Origin: Pseudo-nitzschia pungens
Taxonomy: Eukaryota > Bacillariophyta > Bacillariophyceae > Bacillariales > Bacillariaceae
DNA: 64,000 bases
Direction of reading: 5' to 3'
Assembly (NCBI GenBank): GCA_037355855.1
Contig: CM074767.1
Span: forward strand, 2,728,001-2,792,000
Below, one piece after another: positions 19,884 through 28,464 of the stretch (position 1 is the stretch's first letter; each line of letters opens with the position of its first letter). The position numbers were made by a program, and so were the translations under genes. The notes below the pieces were generated by a model, which was given only the letters and a program-made list of their open reading frames with translations, was not told the DNA's origin and searched no databases.

Positions 19884-20529
19884 ATTTTCCTACTTAAATA
19901 AGTATATTATTATTATTATTGCAGCTGATCTGAACCATCTGCAACAAATGACCATCTTGCTCCACAGCTTCCCAACTGACTGGATTGAAGACTACTGTAG
20001 AATCCACAAAGGAATCCGACCACAAACCACTATCCAGTTTATAATCGATCATATGAGCTCTCTGGACAGACTCAGCAAGAGCAACTCCACCGACAATCCA
20101 TACGATTCTGATATCAACAGCATCAGCAATTCCAACAGTAATCTAAACGCAGACAACACTTCGGATGCTGACAACGACAGCTCCAATTCAGACAGTAACA
20201 GCGACGCTGAATCTGAAGAAGAAGAAGAAGACAACAGCAATACCAGCAAGCGCAAGTACAAGAACCCTTGCAGAATTGCAGGACACGACCATGATTGGTC
20301 TGAATGCCCAAGGAATAAATATTCCAAGAAAAATAAGAGCAATAGCAGCAACAACAGTACTGCTTCGGCTCCTGGCAATGAAACTGGAAGCAATGAAAAT
20401 AGCAGCACTGCTGCTACCACCAACGAAACCTTCCAAGCCCATATCAGGCAAGCAATAGAATCCTATTGCATGGAACATGGCGGCCGCGTCGAAAGAAACT
20501 TTGACGGCAGTCTTACGTGGCAACCATAG

Positions 20530-21594
20530 CAGCCACTACAACCAAACAACAAACAAAAGGATCACGCATCCAGGATCATGATATCCACAGCACCGTGCCT
20601 TCAGCTCCACTGGACCTGAATGCCAGTACAGCACTGCTGTCTGGGAAGATGCATGGAGGAGAACTCCCAAAGAAAAAGAAGGGAAGGAACCTACAGAGAT
20701 GAGCCCTGTTGCAAACAAAATGTTCGAACTAAATCAATGCGCTCAAGACCGATCCAACGTGACGGCAACAATCAACCGATAAAATAAATGAATACAACGC
20801 AAAGCGATCTGGACGCAGATCAACTTGCAAGGGTACGGACGCAAAACGTAATACTCGAATCGAATCATATATCGATATCGATACGGGTACAGATGCAAAA
20901 CAAAACAAAAGGGTACAGCAGCAATAACATGGCCAACATTGTTCCGGACAAACAAATAGTCCACAGGGAGCTCCAAAAATAATAGAGCAATCCCACAAAA
21001 TCCAAATTCAAAACCCACAGAGGTGCTCTGGAGTTATGAAAATTCGAACCTTCAGTAGACTGCTGCAAATACACCCAAACAAAGACCGGAAAAGTATCCG
21101 GCAAATCGCGAATGAAGTAAACAATTTACACCGAAACTAACAATGCGTCCCCTCTCTGCTTTAATATACAATCGCAGATATGGCAAGCAACCATCCAACG
21201 CTCGGCTTTTCACCTACCTTAACTCCTATTACCACAGGAGGTGTTTTTATGCCTACGAGCAATTAATTTCAAAATCAGCTCCACTACCACGAGAGGTACA
21301 TCACAGTTGGGGGAGGAAAAGAATTTTCTTCGACTCTTTTTGCTATTTTTAGCATGTCATTAAGAACCTTCACCAAGAACAAGAAACAAACCCTCGATCC
21401 TGTCAGTGTCAAAGAATCTTCTTCAATCCCGGTTCGCTCTACATAACCATATATCTTCATAATGTCTCGAATGGCATATATCATCATCTTCAATCGGTTC
21501 TCCGAACAAGCATATCTCTTTCCATTGATACTACTCAACTCCGAACCTATTGTATTGAACCACATGCAAACTTCACCTAATCATTGGGGAACTA
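20530..21594 (+). other. pol-less 3' interior of element A
   Basis: The first 160 bp still read LNASTALLSGKMHGGELP and similar, the spacer that lies between gag and protease in D and E. After that no protease, RT or integrase frame exists. A segment near 20930-21056 is shared, in antisense, with 13917-14045, 24570-24640 and 36246-36380. A purine-rich run GGGGGAGGAAAAGAA lies at 21309-21323 and TTGGGGAACTA touches the 3' LTR. Confidence 0.7.
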
Positions 21595-21953
21595 TGTAAC
21601 ATGCTGGCGTAGCCTTACTACGAAAGGCTCTAAATGATTATTGAATCCCGCATGTACTCCAATATATATGATATTCATGTATGTATGTTCGGTATATACA
21701 TACATACAACGGAAACAGATTGGATACTCAAATATCAAGATAAACATGACTCGCCGATTATTGATATTATGCCCGATGAACATTATCAATGTTCGATCGT
21801 TCATTCATCCCATACTCAAGAAATCATTCCCATCTCGTAAAGTATTCAACCATTCTCTTGTAACACAATTTATTAATCATCCATCATTAAAAAAATACCA
21901 ACTTATTAACCTATCGCGTACCACTCCATCTAATTCTACCCTAGAGTGTTACA
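21595..21953 (+). repeat. 3' LTR of element A
   Basis: 359 bp, same as the 5' LTR, followed by the duplicated TGATT at 21954-21958. Confidence 0.95.
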
Positions 21954-21958
21954 TGATT

Positions 21959-22200
21959 ATCCATTTCAGACTGTCAAGATGAATGTTTACAATGTCATAA
22001 TTATTTTAATACAAAGATTCAATTTAACAATCGCCATACAGAAGATTTTTGAATCTAGCATGCCCAACACCTTAAGTAACCAAACACCTTCAGTATCTGT
22101 ATTGAAAATGTAATGCGGAGATTCAATTTAACACGGAGAAAAGTATCATTCTACCATGCATTATATGATGCATTGTATTGTGCATTGTATGGTTGGGTGA
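21959..22200. repeat. right half of the minisatellite locus split by element A
   Basis: Holds GGAGATTCAATTTAACACGG, a 20-bp word also present in the middle of the fold-back element (47948-47967), and three 12-bp units of the GCATT minisatellite at 22162-22197. This suggests the pre-insertion locus at 16517-22200 was a relative of the fold-back element at 46992-48634. Confidence 0.5.
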
Positions 22201-22412
22201 TCAGAGAGTTGCTGCTGAGAAGTGTTAAGTAATCTGAAGCATGTATTAATACCTACAGTGATGTATATTGGTTAATGATCATATAGTGAGAAAGTATCAT
22301 TTTTTAGCTAGACCCTGTTTTTGATCAGATTTGTGTATCATGGGTTTGTATGTGGGTCAGAATCATCCGGTTTACCTATTGCCACACCTCATATTTTGTA
22401 CTTGTGTATCAG

Positions 22413-22740
22413 GTACCTTTTTGATGTCAACATGCTATCACTCTGATGGGATGGGTGTGCGTAGAAAATGTACCAATGTTTACACTGATGAAAATGAATC
22501 AACCTTTTGGATTTTGGCAATAAAATGGCTAACAAAGGGTGGTCAAAGCTATCAATGTAAGTCACCAATTTCAACAGGGGTTGTTGCAAACAGTTGGTTT
22601 ATACTCTTTACAAATAAGTTGCAACTTGGTTTGAGGAGGTTTCCATTGCTGAGGGGAGGTATTTGGTCAGATAGTAAGGCAACAACAATATTATGTCAGT
22701 AGAACGTGCTTCATTTTAATTTTTGACATCAGTACCGGTA
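22413..22740 (+). repeat. copy of the inverted-repeat element at 53949-54612
   Basis: Words such as GTAGAAAATGTACCA, AAGCTATC/GAATGTAAGTCAC, TTTCAACAGG..GTTGTTGCAAACAG and GAGGAGGTTTCC are shared in the same order with 54300-54612. The terminal inverted repeat is only recognisable on the right side (TTCATTTTAATTTTTGACA). An open frame across it (22331-22702) is not believed to be coding. Confidence 0.6.
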
Positions 22741-23105
22741 CGACATGAGTACGAGTATGAATAAGGTCTTACTAGTATGAGTTCGTACTAGTAAGTCTTA
22801 TCATTCATTTCTATCAATTTTCTATTCTTGGTGAACGAAGTGCTTAGTGCTTACCTTGTTGTCACTTTTTTGTTGATAGTACTCGGAAAATTGCTTTTGG
22901 TCAGAAGATGGCTTTAATATTTTGTTTTCAAAGCAATAGTATTACTTTCTAATGGATTATATGCGTTTAATTTACCTATTGAGTGATTCCCGAAAACATT
23001 AATTGCATTAAAAGTTAATAGAATAACGGTCGCACATGAATAAATTTATGTGTTATGGAAATCATTTAGTTCTAATTAATGCAAACAATGAACGTTCAGA
23101 ACCAG

Positions 23106-23139
23106 ATCTGTACAGTCGATGCCCCTCGACTGTACAGAT
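23106..23139. repeat. perfect 14-bp hairpin
   Basis: ATCTGTACAGTCGA, loop TGCCCC, TCGACTGTACAGAT. It lies about 125 bp inside the left end of the Harbinger element, upstream of the Myb-like gene. It may be a binding site or sub-terminal palindrome for transposase/Myb; not proven. Confidence 0.75.
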
Positions 23140-23385
23140 TTATTACTCCTCAACGGAATCTAAAAATAGAAAAACTGATCGAAATTTTAGTCTTTGAAGA
23201 TGGGATGTCAGTCATCCAAAAATTCGGAACATGTGTTCTTTTTTGTAACATGTGTTCTGTAAATCAGCAACTTGTGTTTCAAAATTCACAACATGTGCAC
23301 CTCTCGTCGTCAACAGTGAACTGCTTATCCATCACTAGTTTTGCAACCGGTGCTGTTGGTTGCTGCTCACCAAATAGAAAGAAAA

Positions 23386-24372
23386 ATGCCAAAAGGAAGA
23401 AGACATGGTTCTGGTAACTACAGCAATGATGAGCTAGTTCACATGTTTGCTTGTTTAGCAGAAATCTTACCAATCGGACCCGACGAGTGGCAGCGAGTGG
23501 CTGATAAACACTCTGAAAAGTTCCCCGGAAGAGACATCGATTCAATTAGAAGAAAATATGCAACTTACCACCGGGTAACAATACCAACTGGAGATCCTAA
23601 GTGTCCATGGTATGTGAAAGAGGCAAAGAGGATTAAGTTTCTGATTGGTCAAAAGGCCAAATTCGGAGACGGCGAAGACGTATTCGATATCCATACCGGA
23701 CAGTTTAATGACACCCGTACTGAATCGATCGAAGATGGGATAATAGATACTGAACAGCAACCAAATGAGGAACCACCAACAACACAACAGCAATTTCAAG
23801 CCGGTCCTCCTCTTCGACAACCATCACAACCATCACAACCTTCACAACCGACGCTCGACGACGAAGACGAAGACGCCTCATCACTTCTAGATACTTCGAT
23901 GGCAGATGTTGGAACACCAAGATCAGCCAGGAGCAGAGCATTTAGAGCAACACCAATCCCTATGTCTGTTTCAACTGCTGGCGTTGGACCCGGGCAAGAG
24001 GGGGAGGAACAGAAAGAGTCAAGCACTTCGACTTCTACTCCATCGTCGTCGTCGGCGAAGAGATCTTATAGAACAATGAGATCAATTGCTGCTGAAGATC
24101 CACTTGTTCAAGTGTTCAAAAGGCAAATGGAAGAGTCTCGCGCCGACCGACTAGAGGCCCGACTTGACAGATTAGCACGTGCTGAAGAAGCCAACAAAGC
24201 AAGAGAAGCACAAAGAGAGGAGAGGGAGGCAGCGAGAGAAGAAGCAAGGGAGGATAGACGAATGTTGTTGGAAGCCTTTCGTATTGCCGTAACTCAGCAG
24301 AGTGGTGGAAGAAGAAAGAAGAAACAACGGTCTAACAGCAGTAGTAGTAGTAGTAGTGACGACAGTGAATAA
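23386..24372 (+). CDS. Myb/SANT-like protein of the Harbinger element
   Basis: About 328 residues from the ATG at 23386 (MPKGRRHGSGNYSND). The frame is open further upstream to 23341, but the downstream ATG starts the conserved part. Residues 8-90 form a Myb/SANT-like domain with Trp in DEWQRVADKHSEKFPGRD and RKYATYHR, and the family-typical GDPKCPWYVKEAKRIK. In the superfamily this protein binds element ends and helps import the transposase into the nucleus. The middle is Gln/Pro/Ser-rich, residues about 240-290 form a charged coiled coil (Arg/Glu-rich), and the end is a basic patch then a Ser/Asp tail. No frameshift is seen, so it could still be made. Confidence 0.82.
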   Translation: MPKGRRHGSGNYSNDELVHMFACLAEILPIGPDEWQRVADKHSEKFPGRDIDSIRRKYATYHRVTIPTGDPKCPWYVKEAKRIKFLIGQKAKFGDGEDVFDIHTGQFNDTRTESIEDGIIDTEQQPNEEPPTTQQQFQAGPPLRQPSQPSQPSQPTLDDEDEDASSLLDTSMADVGTPRSARSRAFRATPIPMSVSTAGVGPGQEGEEQKESSTSTSTPSSSSAKRSYRTMRSIAAEDPLVQVFKRQMEESRADRLEARLDRLARAEEANKAREAQREEREAAREEAREDRRMLLEAFRIAVTQQSGGRRKKKQRSNSSSSSSSDDSE

Positions 24373-24559
24373 ACAAATCAAAAATCGACAATCCACACCA
24401 CCACTGCTATCGATCGATTGTCGATTCGATTCCATTGATACTAGTGGTGTCGATCGATCAGTGACCGATTGGTCGGTCCGATCCGATTGATAGTGTACAT
24501 GTGAGCAATTAAATGTTAATTAAATTAATTTATCTCTGATCCATTCAATCAGCTTGTAA

Positions 24560-24650
24560 ATTATTTAACTCCAGAGCACCTCTATGGGTATTGTTTATTG
24601 ATTTCGTGGGATTAGTTTTTTCAATTTATTTAAACAAACCGGATTCTTTT
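24560..24650 (+). repeat. fragment of the CTCCAGAGCACCT repeat
   Basis: AACTCCAGAGCACCTCTATGGG and a following TTGATTTCGTGGGATTa are shared with 36246-36300 (and reversed with 20990-21056; more distantly 13917-13970). It lies between the two convergent genes of the Harbinger element and so was inserted into or captured by it. Confidence 0.5.
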
Positions 24651-24693
24651 TCTGTCAAGAGACATGTTGGTGTTGTTGTTAATGCTATTGATA

Positions 24694-25685
24694 TTAATGA
24701 AGAGAAGAAGAATCAAAAATCGCGTTCGCAGTATCAGTCGGTACAAGGTTGTATGAGAAGAATCCGGGCGTCTCACTCACAAAAGTGTTACGAATAGTGT
24801 TGATCTGTATCTTGCTTGTCTGATAATTATACAAATAAATAACAAGAAACAGTATCACTTTTCTTTCTCCGTGTTCTTCTAATTTGATCCTGTCTTTAAG
24901 TCTGGGGAATCCACCTTGGATCTGACGCATACCCCACTCAGATAATTGTCGACAGCTAGTGGCTGCTCGGTTCAGTGCGATTCCTTCTGCTGTTTCCGGA
25001 TCTTTCTGAGAACTTTTAATAAGAAAATCTTTAGATCCTACATTGAACGCCGAGTCCACCACCACCTTTGCTTTAAACCGGTCATAGACATGTTCCATCT
25101 TTCGATATAAGCCATAGTCAGCTTGTGTACTATCATGCCAACTACCGGGACAATTCAGTGTACACGCCCTGATCTTACCGTCATTGCCGAAGGATCTTTT
25201 TGTATTGCAAAAAGAAGTATCCTTCTGGCAAATGAAAGCCATTTGTACATAGGAGTGGCAGTTAATCCAAACGCTAGACTAATCGATCTTGCTACTGAGC
25301 CTCGCGTTCGAAACCAGTACAAGACTAGCCCAAGACAACCCACAGCGTCCATGTCGCGTCTTCGACCTTTCATCTTCTCTGGTTTTGGAACTACGCCTCT
25401 TGTTACCTCATCAAATGTGTACATGTCAAAGTAGGGCTCAAACATACCAAGCAGTTCATCAAAGACTTTATGATCCACTCCACAACAATTGAGAAGGGCT
25501 TGGTCATCCCCCGATCCGAACATGTAGGCAAAAGGGGATGAGGTGTATCTTCGGAGAGAAATTCGAGGATTTCTTCTGTCTCTTCTTCTTCTATCTTCAG
25601 GGGATAGCTGCCTAAAATTGTAATCAGGAGTTCTATATTTTTTATAGTAGTAGTAGACGAAAATCATTTCGAGCGTTGACGCCAT
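24694..25685 (-). pseudogene. PIF/Harbinger DDE transposase with internal deletion
   Basis: The N-terminal frame (25685-25155) has the helix-turn-helix part with YFDMYTFDEVTRG and LGLVLYWFRTRGSVA, LSFARRILLFAIQKDPSA. A second frame (up to 25200, ending at 24694) continues with DGKIRACTLNCPGSWHDS, VVDSAFNVGSKDFLIKSSQ (second catalytic Asp) and LSEWGMRQIQGGFPRLKDR (Glu). The segment of some 70 residues between KDPSA and DGKIRAC, which normally contains the first Asp in MDGLK, is missing and the frame changes there. Cutting activity is therefore not expected. A splice donor-like GTAAGAT at the joint is the only alternative explanation. Confidence 0.85.
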
Positions 25686-26026
25686 TGTAGAAGTAATAAT
25701 TCAGCAGGAGACGCTGTCGATTTGTCGGTCGATCGGTTCAGTTGTTATTTGCAAAGAAAAATTATTATTTGCCAGAGACATCCCCCCCCCTGTTGTTAAG
25801 GATGCAAAATGTAGTGAAAACCTCTTTTTTTGGTGTTCGGAACCGAGTCGCCGGCCTGCTGTAGAGGTTCGGCTAATGAGTTTTTGGTTTTAAGAAAGTG
25901 AATTCCAAATTCCTAAATGAGCTAAATATCCACGAACGGAGAAGGACCGTTAAATATCAATCAATACGTTGTTCTATTTCATTATTTAATACTCTATGCA
26001 ATCTATGTTTTCGGGAATCACTCATT

Positions 26027-26529
26027 ACGATATCTCTTGTTGCATGGGGAGTCGAAATATCAGGGAAAACATCCAAAACCGTTGCGTACGGTACGAGGTA
26101 AGGCTTAATTACTCGTAAGTCATTCTCTTAATAGATACGTGTACTGATGCAAACGATTGAATGCGGTTGTACCTTACAGTTTTCCGTAACCTTACTTCGT
26201 AAAGTTACCGTAACTTTCTCCTTAGTAAAAATAATTATTATTGGCACCAAGATCTCCGGCTCGTTCATCGTAACCTTACGAAACGCTCAGGAAACTATGA
26301 AAAAACATAATCCGCGTTCTGCGAGACGCGTTCAGGTTGACAATTTTTTCGGACTTCCGAACTTCGTCGTTTGCAGCTCTCAACAGGAAGTGAAAGGTAA
26401 CAGAGAATTACCCTAAACACTTCTACACTAGCCTGTCACCAACGCGTTGCCGCCGTCATTCATTTCGTCCCGCTGAAACATCTCGAGAATCGGATCGAGT
26501 CATTAACATACCGTAAAGAAGAGATAATC
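26027..26529. other. intergenic region upstream of the TPR gene
   Basis: Contains many short words of the type GTAACCTTAC, TAAAGTTACCGTAAC and CGTACGGTACG that recur in other intergenic stretches of the window. No gene is seen; the TPR gene promoter must lie here. Confidence 0.4.
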
Positions 26530-27433
26530 ATGGGTAAAAAAAGGGATGACACAAGAAGCTCGAACTCGAGTATGATGTCTGACGAGGATCTCCACAGAAT
26601 ATCCAAGCAACACGCTAGTGCCGGTGCTATTCAAGTTGTTTCGGGTTCGACGTCGTTTTCACCGGTTGCAAATCCGGACTTACAAATTGCCGACCAGTAT
26701 ATGTCACTCGGGAAGGCACTGAAATTGAAAGGAGATTACCCAGCGGCCATTGAAGAAATGTCAAAAGCCTTAGAGATTCGACGAAAGGTTGTTGGAAAGG
26801 ATCATCCCGACACTGGTATGTCTTTTTGTTGTTGTCAGCTTTGGAGCGTTTCATTTTCGATTCAAAATGATCAATGACTTGTAGTCTCAACACCGCCTTA
26901 CCTCTTTTTTTAACAGCAAGTACATACTACCAGCTCGGAATTTGTCATACACAGGCCAAAAATTACTCGCAAGCATTAACAGAACTGAAGCGCGCGTTGA
27001 CACTAGGACGAATTTGCTGGGGCAAAACGCACGAAGACACGGGTGAGTATTCTGGTGAAGAGTGCGGTTTGTATTCGAGTAGAGCCTTGTATCTTCACTT
27101 TGCTTTTCCTCACAAAGGTGTCATCACACAGGATGCACGTATTATCAGCTCGGGATTGTTCTGAATGCTATGGAGGATTACGATCTTGGACTGCGGGAAC
27201 TGAGAAAAGCGTCAGAAATATTCGAAAATATTTTAGGCAGAGATCACGAGGCCACAGCTCGAACCTTCCACCACATGGGCGACTCTTACGCCGGCAAAAA
27301 TGACACAACAGGAGCTCTGGTTCAATATTCTAAGGCCTTTACCATTCAAGTTGCTCAACTGGGACGCCACAACCCACAAACAATTGAAACCTTTCGCAAG
27401 CTGGATATTCACATGAGAAAACAAGAATATTGA
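26530..27433 (+). CDS. tetratricopeptide-repeat protein, kinesin-light-chain-like repeats (three exons)
   Basis: Exons 26530-26815, 26917-27042 and 27132-27433 join in frame to 237 residues. Introns have GTATGT...TTTAACAG and GTGAGT...CACACAG borders. The product is a small scaffold: three TPR units can be seen, DQYMSLGKALKLKGDYPAAI (near 58), ASTYYQLGICHTQAKNYSQAL (near 96), and CTYYQLGIVLNAMEDYDLGL, with a fourth degenerate unit RTFHHMGDSYAGKNDTTGALV. The IRRKVVGKDHPDT and IFENILGRDHEAT linkers are those of kinesin-light-chain-type TPR proteins. The first 50 residues are polar and Ser-rich. Partner and pathway are unknown. Confidence 0.85.
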
Positions 27434-28464
27434 TACGATTCTTAAAAAATCATGGCATCGTTCTCACCATAACCAGGTTTTTGGTTGCTTGGTCGAAGAA
27501 AAGAATATCTATTAATTCTATGTGTGTGTGTTTGTGCGATTCGGAATCTTTATATTCTGTTATGAAAGTTTCAAGGGTCATTGGGGTGCGCAACTAGTAA
27601 TCTATCGAAAGTCTGATTGTCAATATTCACCTATACCAGCACCAAACTTTGTAGAGTGTGAAGAGGACAGTGACGAATGGACGTTTCACATTGAGAAAGT
27701 TGGTCTTCTACCATATCAAAGATTTTTCAAAGAAAGAATTAATTGCCATTATCTCCTAGTGACGAGTCGCATTGGAGTAGACGAACATGGGTCAAGTCCT
27801 TTGAACACCGTACGCGATCATGGGAAACAATGTGAGAAATAACGAAATTCAAAATTTCTGGTTTCTGTAACTACTGAATACTGTACATAGAGAGAAGAGT
27901 TCTTGATGATAGGCACGAACCAGTGCAGGCCTGAGGATACTTGAAAAGAATCAAATACAAGCTGGAGGGAGTGACCTGATGCGACAGTCTTTGCGCGAGA
28001 ATTGTTTGCACACAGGTAAGGCTTAGGTTTGCATCTGAATTCTATAGCTTCATCAAAAAATGAACACCGTCGTTTTGCACGCATTTGAGACTATTTTTTG
28101 ATTTCATCTGCTACTTTTGAATAACAAACGATTATCTTACCTACCCTAGAGATGAAAGTGTTAAAGATATCACTACTCTGAAGCAAATGGCCACCAAGGG
28201 ACCAACAAATGCTTACGGCAGAGAAAGTCACTGGTTGCGGTCGGAACATCGACAACATTTTAGAAACACACCATCCAAATGTACGTTCACACTAATAATG
28301 TATGGAAATTTATTGACTGTTCGTCGAGAGGGATCGCGTATTGAGTTGTCTCATCAATGCATACTCAAGATCAAATTGTAGATATTAGTGCTGTCAAGTC
28401 TTTGCTCAACATGTGAATAGGTGCTTGGAAAAAGCAGTATAAAACTTCAATTCGAATGAATAAG
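27434..28464. other. intergenic; no gene supported
   Basis: Frames up to 106 residues occur on both strands but have low-quality composition, no family features and no splice context that links them. It contains the 3' ends of the TPR gene (+) and the TBC-TLDc gene (-), which face each other. Confidence 0.45.

Larger units (their letters stand above)
17946..19920 (+). mobile_element. internally deleted LINE derivative (J) in the gag of element A
   Basis: 1975 bp flanked by a 17-bp duplication GCAGCTGATCTGAACCA (17929-17945, 19921-19937) and ending in a TATTATTATTATTATT tail, both signs of target-primed reverse transcription. The first 200 bp match the 5' end of LINE copies K and 58535-58755. 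The last 130 bp match the 3' end of the coding LINE (55240-55350, reversed). No frame codes for endonuclease or RT. It is thus 5' UTR joined to 3' end, moved by the enzymes of a full LINE. Confidence 0.85.
17443..20529 (+). pseudogene. Gag of element A, interrupted by a LINE derivative
   Basis: ATG at 17443 begins MAGLYRDPPIPYK, the conserved start of this Gag family. The frame runs to 17945, is broken by a 1975-bp insertion, and resumes in frame at 19921 after a 17-bp target duplication, ending in TGG CAA CCA TAG at 20529. The C-terminal part holds an acidic Ser/Asp/Glu stretch, then NPCRIAGHDHDWSECPRNK, a C-x4-H-x-H-x4-C knuckle, and a basic Asn/Ser-rich region. Before the insertion it would have encoded a protein of about 370 residues, like that of B. 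The insertion adds stops, so this copy is now dead. Confidence 0.88.
16755..21953 (+). mobile_element. gag-only LTR retrotransposon A, carrying a nested LINE derivative
   Basis: LTRs of 359 bp (16755-17113, 21595-21953), identical in my reading, begin TGTAACATG and end GTTACA. The 5-bp duplication TGATT flanks it perfectly (16750-16754, 21954-21958). The interior holds a Gag (17443-20529, itself broken by an insertion at 17946-19920) and then 1.07 kb without any pol. Without the nested insertion it would be about 3.2 kb, the size of element B. It therefore belongs to a gag-encoding, pol-less class (compare plant TR-GAG elements) and must have been mobilised with enzymes from elsewhere, probably elements like D/E, whose Gag is related. 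Confidence 0.93.
22981..26023. mobile_element. PIF/Harbinger DNA transposon with complete ends
   Basis: The ends carry a perfect 19-bp inverted repeat, GAGTGATTCCCGAAAACAT (22981-22999) and its reverse complement (26005-26023), with weaker similarity continuing for about 30 bp. The 3-bp duplication ATT flanks it (22978-22980, 26024-26026), as expected of PIF/Harbinger. Inside are the two genes typical of this superfamily in convergent order: a Myb/SANT-like protein (+) and a DDE transposase (-). The transposase has lost its first catalytic Asp, so this copy is probably not autonomous. Confidence 0.9.

Noticed and set aside
21309..21323. Purine run GGGGGAGGAAAAGAA as the polypurine tract of element A
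   Set aside because: It is about 270 bp from the 3' LTR, whereas plus-strand priming tracts touch the LTR; a short GGGGAA next to the LTR is the better candidate.
22331..22702. 123-residue ORF with a second version at 54276-54509
   Set aside because: Both lie in copies of a non-coding inverted-repeat element; frames are not conserved over the shared region.
24694..25242. A spliced intact transposase using GTAAGAT near 25195 as donor
   Set aside because: No exon with the missing MDGLK-type segment was found between the two parts; deletion is simpler.
25123..25434. Plus-strand ORF over the Harbinger transposase
   Set aside because: Shadow of the transposase frame on the other strand.
27522..27842. 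106-residue ORF between the TPR and TBC genes
   Set aside because: Starts in a GTGTGT repeat, no domain, no splice partners; could be an untranslated 3' region.
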